Below are positions 51,771-63,527 of a stretch of DNA of 64,000 bases, piece after piece. A program made the position numbers and the translations under genes. Under the pieces are notes generated by a model. The model saw nothing but the letters and a program-made list of their open reading frames with translations. It had not been told where the DNA came from and made no database searches. The number at the start of each line of letters is the position of its first letter. The stretch's first letter is position 1. This stretch comes from Hydractinia symbiolongicarpus (lineage: Eukaryota; Cnidaria; Hydrozoa; Anthoathecata; Hydractiniidae): the NCBI RefSeq assembly GCF_029227915.1, contig NC_079879.1, forward strand, positions 30,134,501 through 30,198,500. The letters are read 5' to 3'.

Positions 51771-54700
51771 CAACAGGTTCAAGTTATCTTTCGACATGGT
51801 GCACGGACACCACTAGTAAACTTAAATTATTCTTATGATATTCCTAATATTGAAGAGTCAATCTGGGATGCTGAATCTTTAATGCAAAAAAACTCGAAAG
51901 TGGATGTTAGATATAAATTAATGCTAGACAATGGCATGGAAGCTTCAAAATCAGAAGCAGAAAGTGTATACTTAAACCGTGGAACATTGCGGGTACTCAT
52001 TTTCTTTGTGTTTAACAGCATTTTTTTTTAACGTTGAGTGTTTTGTCCTATTGAATGCATAACTTTTAAAGCTTACCTTCCAATTCAAAATAAGTTAACA
52101 ATATTTATGCTGTTCCAAATTTTTCTAGTCGCCTTATCAAAATCATAAGATCGCATTTTCTCACTTCTGAAAAAATATTTCTTATCAATGTGTTACCAAA
52201 GAAATATGAATTGTTAAATCAAGGCTGCTCGTTTTTACGACTTTGATTTGTCAGGTAAAGTTGCAAGTTTTAAGCAAAATAAATAACTTTTTCCTAATCT
52301 GCACATTAATTTAAGTTTAATTCAGATAAACTTTTTTCACCAAAGAAGGTAAGCTTTAGGATATATTTTAAGATTTCAACTTCTACATGATTTTTGTAAT
52401 TTTCTGTGAAATCATGACACAAAAATTCGATTTCTTTAAATTGCAAAATTAGGTTTTTGCAATTAATCATGGTAATTCAACAAGAACGTTTTTGTTTTTT
52501 TGTTGTGTCATAGAAATTTTTACTATGCCAATGTAATTAACACATGAAGAGTTTTTTTCTTTGTAAAATGTAATATAGTCAGAGAAATCGGTTAGTTTAT
52601 GTAATTAGATACCTATTTTAGGGTGGCTGTTATACAGGCCAGTTAACAGCAATTGGCAAAGAAGGAATGTATAATGTCGGCAAGTTACTAGCTAAAGAAT
52701 ACATTCATAAACATGACTTGATATCTCCTGTGTACTCACCAACTGAAGTTTAGTAAGCGTTTGTAAATTAAATATTATTTTGGTTTTCATATTCCTTATA
52801 AGTAAGTTCCTTATAAAATTTTGTTGTCATCATTTTTCGGAACATATAAATGTGCGGTGAATTGGAATTTTATCCATATGAGGTGGTATAGTTCTAGATA
52901 CCAGTGTTCCAGTTAAGGTTTTACAATTAGATTAAAGAACAATTTTTTGAAAGTTGCCAATTATTTAACTTTTATTAAAAAATGATGCACTTATAAACAC
53001 TTTAAAATAGGAAATAATATTTATTATAGTGTTTTTTATACTACATTTTCATTCTAGATTGTGTTTTACAAAATATCACAAGTTTGTCTAGTGTAAATAC
53101 ACATTCTACTAGTCGGTGGTCGGTTTTGCCTGTCCTTCATTTACCGCATTTTTGTGCGTCTCACTGCTGTGGTTACCATTTTGCGTGACATACGTATATA
53201 TTGGCATTAAAATATAGATATTTGTTATGATTTTGAGGAATAAATGATTGGTTTAAGAATTTAACGAACTAGACTGATTGGTTTAAACAAAAATTAAATA
53301 AAAAGATTTATTAAAGTAAAATCTGAATTAACTTTTAGACACCAAATGGCAGTATATGCTGTGGTGGTGGGGTGGAAAGGATTGTGTCTTGCTTTTTTTA
53401 ATTTACCAACGGTAATTTAGCCCTTTGAGTCCAGGTCAGTTTGATAAAATACAAGTAAATATTTTCAGAGCATCAGAAAATTATTTCTAATTGCACATTA
53501 TTTTGACTTTAGACGCCCCTCACTTTTCCCCAGCATGAAAAAGATAACAAAAACTGTTGGTAAGCAAGGTGTACATCCTTTCCATCCGTCTGTTTTTGAA
53601 AAAAAAATTATTTCAAAACTACCCGATTGCAAACTGCTGCACATAATTCTCACATATTATGTAATAATATTTAAAATTGAAGACTGGGAGAATATGAAAT
53701 GCTAATTATACGAAAACAAGTATTCATCTAGTTTTTTAGCTGTTTTTAGAATCCATTTGCTTGTTGTCTTTTTGGTAATTTTTCATGAATCATTTTGTAA
53801 TTTTTAAATGGGACGCTGGATAAAACGCTTGACAATAAAACATTTTACAGTTGATCTAACATGGAAGTTGCTGATTAAACCAAATATTCTTTTTAGTGTC
53901 AGAAGTTCAAATATTAAAAGAACAATTTTATCAGCTACTTCACTGTTAGCTGGGCTCTATGGCAAAGAAAACATCCCAGGTAAAGTACCACTGTAATTTA
54001 CAAACACATTTTGTATATATAAACTTTATAAAGCACAGTATTAATGACTTAAAACTAATGGATATTTTGTAATTACAATAGTAAGTAAATAGATTTTTGA
54101 TTATAGAACCTGTGCAAATGTTTACCAAACCGCCAACAGAAGAAGATATCTACCCAAATTGGGGACAGTGCAATAATTTAAAAATATGGGCAAATTATGT
54201 TATGAGGAATCATGATTGCTTGCCTGGACATAAGGAAGACCAAGAAAAAATCCATAAATTGATTGGTGGTGAAGATGATAAGCCTCTTCATTTTATTGCT
54301 TTACTTGATTACATCTATTGTCGAAAGGTATGCTTTATTACGTCTACTGTGGAATGGTATTTTTGATTACATCTACTGTCCAAAGGTATATTTGATTCCA
54401 GAAAACAGATTTTAAAAACGTAGTACTCAGCAACCTTTCATTAATTTGACTGTTTGTTCCCACTCAGCAGTAACCCTATGTCAAGAACATTTCAATGCAT
54501 TCTAATTTCAAAAATTTTTTAAAAAAGTTAAAGTATTTTGACCGTTAGAAGTTGTCCTAGAGAGTAAAAACACATATATATTTGATTTTTACTTTGAAAT
54601 AGTAAACATCTGTTTTGTGGCCATCTGTAAAATTTATTTTAAAAAAATAATACACCTTTCCCGAATTTATTTTCTTTGATGTGCCGCAGCTCTTCTATTT

Positions 54701-57700
54701 CAACTTTTTTAAAGAAAACGAAATCCTCACATAAAAATTGATAAATTGTGAAATTTTCATATTCATACATTAAACAAACAACCTGCTACAACAGTTTTTT
54801 TTAATTTTGTACTAATTAACCTTTGCTCGAATATGAGGCACAAGTCGAAAATTAAGAAGGCTTTGACCGTAACAATGATGCCAACAAAACAGCACTTTCC
54901 AATGTCGGATTAAGTTGAAAATTTATACACACACCAATTTACTGATGCTGAATATGATAATAAAGTCAAAACATCAAAATGTTTTAAAAAACATGTAATT
55001 TGGGAAACGTGTATTTAAGAAGTATGATTTTGACGTAACGAAATTTATTCATTGCTATGCAGGATAAGTGACATTTTTTAAATTGGTTTTTAGGCACACA
55101 GAATACCTATTCCTCTTGATTTACTTGCTGAAGAAAAGCTCATTGTAAAAAGGGCTTCGGAACTACAAGCTCATGTGATTGGTGGAGAAAACAAGTAAAT
55201 GAGTTTTATAACTAGTATAATGTCATGAAGAATTTATTAGGGAATTTGTGAAACAAGAATGGGGACTGTCGGCAATAACTTTTATGAAAGCCCTATGTAT
55301 GAAAAATATCAAAATTTGATTACTTACAACAACAACAACAACAAGAAATTAAGACAACATGCAAAAAATGTTAAACTGACAAAGAGAAAATTTCAGCGAA
55401 CCTTTTCACATTCTGTTTTAAGTTTGTGGGAGCGAAATAAAAGTTAGTTAGTATATTTTCCTCCTTTTACATAGTTCCCATGAAAAAACTCCAAAAATTG
55501 TCGGAAATACGTTTTTTCCAGATTTTCGAATAAAGTCCAAAAAATTCAGGAAATCGGATTAATCACGTATTCAAAAGGATGATTCCCCTGTTTCTCTTAA
55601 AGAAAATGCTAACGAAAGTTAATATATGTTCTATTTAATAAGGATTTCATAGGGGGGGTAGTTTCGAGTGGTAGCCATTATCCAAGGCTCTGGGAAGTAT
55701 ATGACCTAACAATTTAGCATGTAGGTGTGTAACATGTATGCATCATAGTAAAAAAGAGTTAAAAAACAGAATAGAGCTAAATTCGAACGTGTGGATTTAG
55801 AATAAAAAAATGAATAACTTTTATTTTGTTGTATACATTAAAAAGTTTAAACTTTAGACATATAGCACAGAGTGTAATTTTTAAATTTTAGTTCAATGTT
55901 AGCATGTGGTATTGGATCACTTATCAATACTTTCTGTTGTCGTATTACAGAATGGATAAATGAACCCAGGTAAAACCTTAAATATTTTCTATCTATGTAA
56001 CGTACTGTAAATACTAGATTCAAAACCCCCTCCTTTGAATTTTACAATAAGCGTCTTGGTAGCACCTAAGTCTATATTAAAGATGAACTAACGAAAAAAC
56101 CTGCATGTATGTTTTTTTGTGATTAAAGCACTCTTACATATTACGAAACCTACACGCCAAATTCCTAATTTAGTCACCCAAAAATCATTTCGCTAGCTAT
56201 CGCCGCTATTATTGAACAAAAGCCAGCCTGGTTCGTGTATATTCTAAAGCTTTTGTGATGACCGACAGTTCTTTTACATTGTCGCTTTCTGAAAATAAAA
56301 GTATTACTATTAAAGAAATATTTATTGCTTTTATACATAGGGAATCGAAGTTGTTATTATACTCTGCACACGACACTACATTAATTGCTATACTTAATGT
56401 ATTGGATGTTTTTAATAAGCAATGGCCACCGTTTGGGTCTTATCTAGCGTTGGAACTATACAAGCGAAAGGTAAGCTGATCTGTCTGTTGTGTTAGTCTG
56501 TTTGTTTGCTTGTATTTTTAATTGTTTGTTTGTTTGTTTGTTGATATAATTCTCTGTCTTTTAATTAGGATTCAAAGTTTTTCATTCGCGTAGTGTATAA
56601 TGGAGAAGCATTGATTGTGGACAAAGAACATGGAAATGAATTTATTGCTGTGGATAAGTATGTTTAATATTTCATTTAGAACATTAAAACAAGGTAATTA
56701 ATAAAAAAATACAAATACATATTAGTCATTACTAGACGGCATTACGTGACTGTCAGAATATTCGTAAAATAAGAGTTTTAAACGCAACGTAGTGTAACGT
56801 GAACCGAAAAAATTTCTCGAACTTTAGAGCAAAGATTTTCGTTACCTTCTTTTACTTTAACCACGCCTTATTGTAAGCAAAAAAATTTTATATACGGTTA
56901 TACTTTTTTTTTTGGAAAAATAAAGTTGAATTTTTGGTTTATGTTTGAGCAATTTTTGATCTGTAACAACGTTAAAGTAACCTGCGAAAGTCGCCTCCAT
57001 CAAAAATAAACTATAGTTAACGATTTCTTTAACACTATGTCTTTGTCATCTGCATTATCTTCGACTTCAACGACCTTAACCTCTTGACCCTAAGGAAGTA
57101 TTTCTTGATCATTAAGCCTTTTCTCTGTTACATCCACAAGAAATCCATAAAGCTCTCGGTGTAATTGTAGTCTGTAAATATCGTGGTCGTACATTGAGAT
57201 TATGAATGGGTCATTGATATCATTTTGAGAGCGCTCATTGGTAATTTTTTTGATCAACTTCTTCCCATGACAAGACTTGTTTTTGACATCACTCGCGAGA
57301 ATCGAGGCTTTATTATGTTAGAGAATCATATGTAAACTCTTTAAAAATATGTTCGAATTGTTCTTTCATTCTTTTTCTTTTCCTGCCAGCCTTTTTATCT
57401 TCGACTGATTTAATTTTACACTTGGCTATATGCAGGATGTCCACTACTCCCTGGAACTGGCTGAAGCTCCTGGAATTAAATTATACTACTTGAAATTTGC
57501 AAAAAAAAATAGGAAAATCCTATAAAAATGTTTTCTGCCACCCTGTAGACGGGTTTAAATGTGTTTTTAATAATAAACAGCGTAATATGAAAAACTTTAT
57601 TATATATGTCTCATAGCTAGTGAATTTCTGTTCTATATAAAGATCTTAGAGGATGAATGTTGAAGAAGTAAATCCTGGTGAACCATAAAATGTCTTTGTT

Positions 57701-57827
57701 GATATTTTTTTATATATTCGAACCATAAATAAAAGTAAATGAACTTTCCTGTTTTAGATTTTTAAATTTGGTTGGTAAATATCGCGTAGAAGACTGGGCA
57801 CTAACATGTGGAAATAAAGCACCCTAA
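51648..57827 (+). CDS. ACP6: histidine acid phosphatase, lysophosphatidic acid phosphatase (ACP6) type, 415 residues
   Basis: Branch-2 histidine phosphatase; the mammalian ACP6 protein hydrolyses lysophosphatidic acid to monoacylglycerol in mitochondria. Exons: 51648-51992, 52622-52752, 53897-53979, 54107-54327, 55094-55194, 55892-55969, 56341-56470, 56569-56657, 57758-57827, totalling 1,248 bases, all in phase. Human ACP6 has 428 residues. The N-terminus has a hydrophobic segment (TPILSIVIY) flanked by Lys/Arg, which fits a mitochondrial or membrane-anchor signal. The catalytic RHGARTP motif is in exon 1 and the HD proton donor in exon 7 (LLLYSAHDTT); GGCYTGQLTAIG, VRSSNIKRTILSA and KQWPPFGSYLALELY match ACP6. 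The first ATG (51648) follows a polypyrimidine-TTTTTTAG acceptor, so a 5' UTR exon or a spliced leader is likely. Poly(A) signal 57893-57898. Confidence 0.93.
53105..53220 (+). repeat. short interspersed repeat, CTAGTCG...ATATAGAT family, short copy
   Basis: It starts CTACTAGTCGGTGGTCGG and ends TTTTGCGTGACATACG then ATTAAAATATAGAT, like the copy at 22855-22997. It is inside the second intron of the acid phosphatase gene (52753-53896). Confidence 0.55.
57010..57311 (-). pseudogene. unidentified coding relic in the last phosphatase intron
   Basis: On the minus strand a frame opens after a TAA near 57312 and reads about 80 codons, including KKLIKKITNERSQNDINDPF, SMYDHDIYRLQLHRELYGF and VDVTEKRLNDQEILP, then one TAG at about 57093 and a further 25 charged codons. 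The composition is protein-like, unlike the surrounding AT-rich intron. A second charged piece (KKAGRKRKRMKEQFEHIF) lies just upstream in another frame (57340-57440). I do not recognise it; a decayed transposon or a retrocopy fragment are both possible. Confidence 0.4.
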
Positions 57828-57892
57828 AGACAACAATATTTTCGATGTAACAAATTTTTGTGAATATTCTCTATTTTTGGCAAATATCACAA

Positions 57893-57898
57893 AATAAA
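57893..57898 (+). terminator. poly(A) signal of the acid phosphatase gene
   Basis: AATAAA 66 bases after the stop codon at 57825-57827, on the coding strand. Confidence 0.7.
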
Positions 57899-59444
57899 TT
57901 TTTATGGTTGCTAATCTTCGAATAAAGACCCAAGCTAAATTTGCATGAAACTATACTTTATGTTAAAAAAACTAATAAGAGGGCCAGATTACTCACTTTG
58001 TCCCCAGGTTGCTACTGGTCTATTATTTAATCATTTTTAAATAAAATCTACTCGAAACAGCAGGTAAATTCTGCGAAAGTTGATAAACACGTAATAGCGT
58101 TTATTTCAGGATTTACAGTATTCTAGAAATCTATTCTGTTAAATATTTGGATAATGCCTTAAAATATGTTTTTTTTTTTCGAGGTTGAAAACGCTTCTTA
58201 CTGAAAAAATACATTCTAATCCATTCTTATTTACTATGATACGTTATTGTTACAAATTTGTATTAGTCTTTTCTAACCTTTGTCATCAAGGTTGTCGCTT
58301 TTTAGAATTTACAAAACATTAAAAAAATGGACAGGATAAGTTTTTTTTTATCATAGCTATATTTTTAAATTATATTGTAGTTTTTTTTAGTATATATTTT
58401 TAAATTTTTTAAAATTAATATACAAGAAGTTATTAAGAAATTTAATATACAAGAAGTTATGAAGAAATTTAATATTTTAGGCATGTGTGGGATCGCTTTC
58501 TCTTATAATTTTGAATGCATTTCTTTGCACTATTTTTATGAATCGTCAGTGAAGTGAATTTATGCGAATACATATTATTAAGTATTTGATTTTTCCTTTT
58601 TCTTTTAGAAATTTTTTTGAAAATGATTTTGATAAGTAAATATCGTAAATACTTACGTTTTGACACCTTTACTTTTAAGCTTTGATCTTTTTTCTTACGC
58701 AATGAGAGGGTTAAAAGACAACTAATTGTAAAACAAAATATTAGAAAATAAATGAAATTATTACGCAGCTTATCTCTTGCGTTTAATTTTGTGCATCCTT
58801 ATAGCGCATGTGCGTGTCTTTTTGTAACAAATTACAGCTAGAAATAAATCCAACCCGTCCCCAGGACTCTTCACTTTTATGAGAGTCCTAGGAACAAGGT
58901 TGTGGAAAGAACTATGTTGACATTTCCGTGTAACCATTTTTTACTGGGATTATTTCACCCCGTTTGGACACATAGTTGAACAAAATTTTTTAAAGAAGGA
59001 AAACTAAGTTTTTAAAAAAATTGCTTTACTTAAATAACAGATTCTTTAGCGAATGCAATCACAAGAACTTCTGAGTTTAGGATGCTGTGACCATAAGCAG
59101 AAAACCTATGATATTTAATATTATGGGTTTTGCTGAGCAACCAGTTGTCATCATGGCAATTATTTAACACATTTTTCACAATTTTAATTTGTAAACCATA
59201 ACCATGATATTCAAACTTTTTTCACAAGTTTTCACAAGTTCCGGAGAAATACTTTTCACGACCTTCACATCCTCATGGGGCAACTAAAGTTATAAACGAA
59301 TTTCGATAAAAAAAACATCCCAAATAGATTATTTACAAAAATGATAATAAAACTAATTGTTGCATTTTAAATTTCGTTTCACTAATCAGATTGAGATTTT
59401 TCAACAAAAACATAGGGTTGCGACAATAGATCCGAAAACAAGTA
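57899..59444. other. intergenic, no gene seen
   Basis: Very AT-rich with T-runs, and a short direct repeat at 58421-58461 (ATATACAAGAAGTTAT twice). Words like GATTTACAGTATTC near 58109 recall the ends of pogo-type MITEs but no partner end was found. Confidence 0.4.
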
Positions 59445-59924
59445 GAACCATGATTTTTTTTTACAAATTTGTGTACCTTTTGCCTCCACCGTATAGATCT
59501 TGAAACGCTGATCAAGAAAATGTATAGAATTATATACTTTTGACAAACGGTTGCAGAGATATTAGGGTTTAAAGGTGTTTTTGATGACATCATCAACCCG
59601 TCTATTCCGAAACGGATTTGGGGACCCAAGTTTACCCAAATTGGTCCTAGGTGGTCCTTAGTTACCCATGCGGTAAAAAATCATTGACGTCACCATCTCG
59701 TTTCCAAGTTATTTAGCCTCAAAGTTTTAGGTGCGCTGTAATGGCTTCAGTAATTTAGTATAGGATATTAACGTTAAAGTAGTGTTATTGACGTCGCGCC
59801 ATAACGTCAGAAAATTTAACATATCAGAGATGCATTTTTCGGCAACATCAAAGGAAAATGAAGACATCCATTTTGCCTGTCACAGACACACAGACAGACA
59901 CACTTAGCGTATTATTATAGAGAT
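59445..59924 (+). repeat. interspersed repeat, 5'-truncated long copy
   Basis: Matches the 3' part of the 30650-31364 repeat: GATCTTGAAACGCTGATCAA, CGTAATGGCTTC-type and GGAAAATGAAGACATCC words in the same order, ending CAGACAGACACACTTAGCG then ATTATTATAGAGAT. It is intergenic, between the acid phosphatase and the secreted-peptide gene. Confidence 0.65.
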
Positions 59925-60590
59925 GAAATTCAGCTTAAGTACGTTTATAAAATATTTCACACTCATTAATTTGCTGGTATTCACGAAATTGAAGTTTTGT
60001 TAAATCTTATTTTTTCGGTCTAAGGTATTCCGAACATACTGTGACTATTGACACACTTTTAGTGCGTCATAAAGAAACAAAAATCACAGCAGTAATTTTT
60101 TGTTTATGCCAGCACTTTTTTGTGACGTTGAGTAATGGCTAATATTTCAATAGTCTAAAAGCAGAACAGGAAAAAAATGTCATTAAAAAAAATGGCAAAC
60201 TTATCCGCTATAAAATAATGCTTTTTCTACTAACCCTAACCCTAACAAATTATTGAGACGCACGAGATTGCGAGCAATGAGAAAGATTACCAATGTGCAT
60301 TAGCTCGTGTGCCTTTACAGGGTGATGAAGAAGCAAAGTTTTTGTTCCTGCAGGCCCATATAAGGACTCCACATACGTGTTGCATGAAAATGTTACACGA
60401 ATCACCATTAGCAAAACTTGCAATACGTTTATTCTACAGAATTCACTTCCTGCAATTTAAAATATTATTGCTTAGATAAATAGTTGGTAAAATTTGGGGT
60501 GAGAGAAGCATGTAAAAAAAGTTGCTAGGCGAGCGACAACATCAAGATCGGAAAATGTACAACGACGTCCTCTTTAAGATGATGTGCTAT
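59925..60590. other. intergenic, upstream of the secreted-peptide gene
   Basis: No gene seen. Contains a short telomere-like CTAACCCTAACCCTAAC at 60231-60247. The last 200 bases probably hold the promoter of the small secreted-peptide gene. Confidence 0.4.
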
Positions 60591-60594
60591 TTTA

Positions 60595-60603
60595 TATATA
60601 AAA
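60595..60603 (+). promoter_or_regulatory. TATA box candidate for the secreted-peptide gene
   Basis: TATATAAAA, 166 bases before the ATG at 60769. With a start about 30 bases downstream the 5' UTR would be near 140 bases. No other TATA-like site stands closer. Confidence 0.4.
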
Positions 60604-60768
60604 AAGAAAACAAAAGAGAAGGCGGACTTGTCTTTTCTTTTATGAAAAGTTAAATTTCCATTTGATAGAGAAGCAATATCAGCTAGCGCAACTGTTTAAA
60701 AAGCTGGATATTTTTCTTGATCATCAATCGTTAACTTATTTTCTTCTATTCTAACTTGGTTTTGCGAG

Positions 60769-61050
60769 ATGAAACTCTTCGTTGTTGTTTTACTGATTTG
60801 TATGACATCTGTGGATGCGTTGAATGCTGCTGGAGGTAAGCTTCTTTTTTTTAAATAAAACCTCTTTTTTTAATTTGAACGAAATTTAAAGAGCATCCTA
60901 TTTACTTAACATTTAGGTTGTTCCCACTGTGAAGATAATCCATGTGATGGTGCCGTTTGCGCTAATGGAGAAGAGTGCCACTGTATGGAATCGTGTTCCT
61001 ATATTTGTAATGTAAAGCCTAGCGAGGGTGGTGGTGACTTAATATTTTAA
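60769..61050 (+). CDS. small secreted cysteine-rich peptide, 66 residues, two exons
   Basis: Exons 60769-60835 and 60917-61050 (201 bases including stop), split by an 81-base GT-AG intron in phase 1. Residues 1-18 are a clear signal peptide (hydrophobic core VVVLLICMTS, cleavage likely after VDA). The mature part has eight cysteines spaced C-x2-C-x4-C-x4-C-x5-C-x1-C-x3-C-x3-C, then a Gly-rich acidic tail. The exon boundary sits at the signal/mature junction, as is usual for secreted defence, venom or signalling peptides. I do not recognise the cysteine framework, so no activity is claimed. A TATA box (60595) and an AATAAA (61075-61080) complete a compact gene. Confidence 0.75.
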
Positions 61051-61074
61051 GACTTATTAAAAGAAAAAATATTT

Positions 61075-61080
61075 AATAAA
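61075..61080 (+). terminator. poly(A) signal of the secreted-peptide gene
   Basis: AATAAA 25 bases after the stop codon at 61048-61050. Confidence 0.7.
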
Positions 61081-61837
61081 AATTGTAGTTTTTCTAGTAT
61101 TCTTCTTCTTTCTTAGGGAGTGTAATTACCTTTTAACCGATACCTTTTCTGGACATGTAGACCTACTTGCTAAACAGTTACCATTAACTTTTGTGGATTA
61201 GTTAAATATCGAGTTACTTTTATGTCAAGGTAAACCAAAGTTTGATATCAAGAATACTGTAGCACACATAAATAGCATTTTTAACATTTAGGCGCAAATT
61301 ATTGACAAGTGAGTCGTGAATATAAAGTATAAATTTTATCATATGATTCTGATGCCAAATCTGACAAGTGTTTTGAAGTAACTAATATGCGATTGGATAT
61401 AAGCTAGGAAAGAATCAATGGTGGCGGATCTTTGCAAACAGACAAAAAAAAGAAATAATAAAAAAAATTTGATTAAAATTCATATAAACAAGAAGCCCGA
61501 TGGCTTGAAGATTTCCGCCATCAGCAGAGATAATAAGTATGGCATTAAAATATGTCATAAAGTGAGAGAATATTCTCAGAAAACGCGATGCATGTTATCT
61601 GCAACTAAAGTTTAACATGTTAAAAAACAGAAAAAAACAAAGTAAGCCCAGCGTAAATATCTTTGTTCTGAGGACGAAACAAAGTATATAAGAACATAAG
61701 TAATAAAATCTAAGAAAATGTTAAGATTATTCTAAGGCTTTGTGAAGCTTGACTACAAATTTTTTTAATAAAGATATTAAAAAAATATAAAAATTCCAAG
61801 TGCTACAAACTGTAGAAATTATCATCAAATTACGGTA
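61081..61837. other. intergenic, no gene seen
   Basis: A 65-codon open frame at 61418-61615 is Lys-rich without domain features and is probably chance. No repeats with clear ends. Confidence 0.4.
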
Positions 61838-61978
61838 ACACCGTAAATAACAGAATAATCATCCCCTGCTGAATAAGCATTACTACTTAATTAACTGCCC
61901 TGCCAATTAAGCGCCCCCTATAATAGGCGAAATCAAATAAGCTTCCTCTCCACGTGCTTATTCGTCATTTACAGTAAA
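61838..61978. mobile_element. small MITE with CCGTAAAT-type inverted ends
   Basis: The left end ACACCGTAAATAACAGAATAA and the right end (reverse complement TTACTGTAAATGACGAATAA) are inverted repeats of about 20 bases with a few mismatches. Internal words AAGCGCCCCC and AATAAGC recall the subterminal repeats of the pogo-like element at 4633-6520, so a related non-autonomous derivative is likely. Exact ends and target duplication are uncertain. Confidence 0.55.
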
Positions 61979-62504
61979 TTAAGAACATCTCAAGAATATT
62001 TATAGGCTGCATTTCAAACGTTAAAAACATTGAAAGGGCTTTCTTCCATACTCATGTTCTATATTCATTGTCTATATATAAATAAAAATAAAATATTTTA
62101 CATATAGTATTTTCTAAAAAAATAAAAGCTTTAGCTTGATGTCTTTGAAATTAATCTAGAAAATGTTGGACATTTTATGATATATACAAATTCTTTTATG
62201 TAACATTGAACTTCTGAATGTTTCAGAATTTAGACGTTATTCTTGCTCTCTCGCTCAAAATGCCGACGGTGGATGTTTTGATAAAGGCTGATCAGAAAAA
62301 GAAAAAACATTCAAAAAATGAGGAAAAATAATACAATTGGATACTTTTCCATACACAACATACTTACCCCTTCATTTTTACCCACCATCAAATTTAAAAC
62401 CATCAGGAAAAATAACGTATATACATGACAGATATATACATGATTTTATTCAGTGTTCACAACATATTTCACATGTAAGAAAGACTAATACAAAAATTAT
62501 TATT
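61979..62504. other. intergenic, no gene seen
   Basis: AT-rich sequence up to the target duplication of the Penelope-like insertion; nothing recognised. Confidence 0.4.
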
Positions 62505-62547
62505 AATTGTGAGAATAAGATAAAAACATTGTGGCTTCACGATAAAA

Positions 62548-62732
62548 TACCAATATTAGGACCAACAATGAGTATGTTTACTATTTTTTATTGACAATAT
62601 ATTTCGGATAAAAATTATCCATCATCAGGTCTAAAAGCAAATAAATAATGTTAAAAACAGTTAAAAACAAGTATAAAATTATTCAACATATCATACATAA
62701 ACTACACCTCACACTACAACAAATCAAATTTA
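62548..62732 (+). repeat. terminal inverted copy, left (185 bp)
   Basis: Exact reverse complement of 63443-63627, with no mismatch seen. Confidence 0.93.
62602..62628 (-). ncRNA. hammerhead-ribozyme-like motif in the left terminal copy
   Basis: The same core as at 63547-63573, on the opposite strand because the terminal copies are inverted. Confidence 0.45.
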
Positions 62733-62777
62733 CAAGAAAATCTAAAAACAAAACGAGTTTAGAAGAGAGTAAGGTAA

Positions 62778-63527
62778 TTAAATTTTTATTACCAATGCTC
62801 TGCTTCTATATTCGTCTTTTGTATTTAAAACCGGTTTGATGTAATTGATCATTAACGCCTCAAGAGTCATTAAATGATAAACGTTCCGTGTTGATGAACA
62901 TAAAATTGATACATTTTCCATTGTTAAAAGATTATTGCAATCGTCGAAATGCTTTCCCACCGGACCAGTTCTTTTATGTTCCTTAAGTCGTTTGATTAAA
63001 TGTCGGCTCGTCTGTCCGACATAGCACGAGTTGCATCGTGGACATTCTATTTTGTATACCAAACAACTTTTGAAACATTTTTCAATTACAGGTTTCAATG
63101 GAGGCAGAGAACTTTTCAACTTTTTCAATGTGAAAATAATTTTACACGGAATATTCAACTTTCTCATAGAAGTTTCAAATTTCTCCGAAACTCGCCCACG
63201 ATATTGAATGAAAATCATCTTCTCTTCAGACTCTTCTTTCTCGTTTTCTTCATCAGGATTCTCGTTATCATTATTTTCCATAATCTTAGATATCGTACTT
63301 TTAATTATCGGGTCATAGAAAGCTTTCGGATATTGATTTTTCTCAAGAACAGTTTTACCTTTTTCTAGACTTTGGTGAAAATTCGACCATGTGCTACACG
63401 CTCGATGTATTCGATGAACTAGGCCGGATACGACTGACCGTTTAAATTTGATTTGTTGTAGTGTGAGGTGTAGTTTATGTATGATATGTTGAATAATTTT
63501 ATACTTGTTTTTAACTGTTTTTAACAT
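62778..63527 (-). CDS. GIY-YIG endonuclease part of a Penelope-like element (reverse transcriptase missing)
   Basis: An open frame of 249 codons. The first 30 residues come from the terminal copy and are probably not part of the original protein. From about residue 31 (KRSVVSGLVHRIHRACS) it reads as the end of the Penelope reverse transcriptase plus linker. An acidic stretch (NENPDEENEKEESEEK) follows, then the zinc-like CxxC segment YKIECPRCNSCYVGQTSR. That segment holds the GIY-YIG core in its usual Penelope form (Y...YVGQT) with R at the end of its helix (HLIKRLKEHKR). The frame is intact, so the insertion is young. It cannot move by itself without a reverse transcriptase. Confidence 0.82.
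   Translation of the reverse strand: MLKTVKNKYKIIQHIIHKLHLTLQQIKFKRSVVSGLVHRIHRACSTWSNFHQSLEKGKTVLEKNQYPKAFYDPIIKSTISKIMENNDNENPDEENEKEESEEKMIFIQYRGRVSEKFETSMRKLNIPCKIIFTLKKLKSSLPPLKPVIEKCFKSCLVYKIECPRCNSCYVGQTSRHLIKRLKEHKRTGPVGKHFDDCNNLLTMENVSILCSSTRNVYHLMTLEALMINYIKPVLNTKDEYRSRALVIKI

Noticed and set aside
58469-58702. 77-codon Lys-rich minus-strand frame
   Set aside because: Low-complexity AT sequence; no other coding evidence.
62337-62594. 85-codon plus-strand frame
   Set aside because: It runs through the target duplication and into the Penelope-like terminal copy, so it cannot be a natural gene.
63000-63368. 122-codon plus-strand frame
   Set aside because: Shadow of the GIY-YIG endonuclease on the minus strand.
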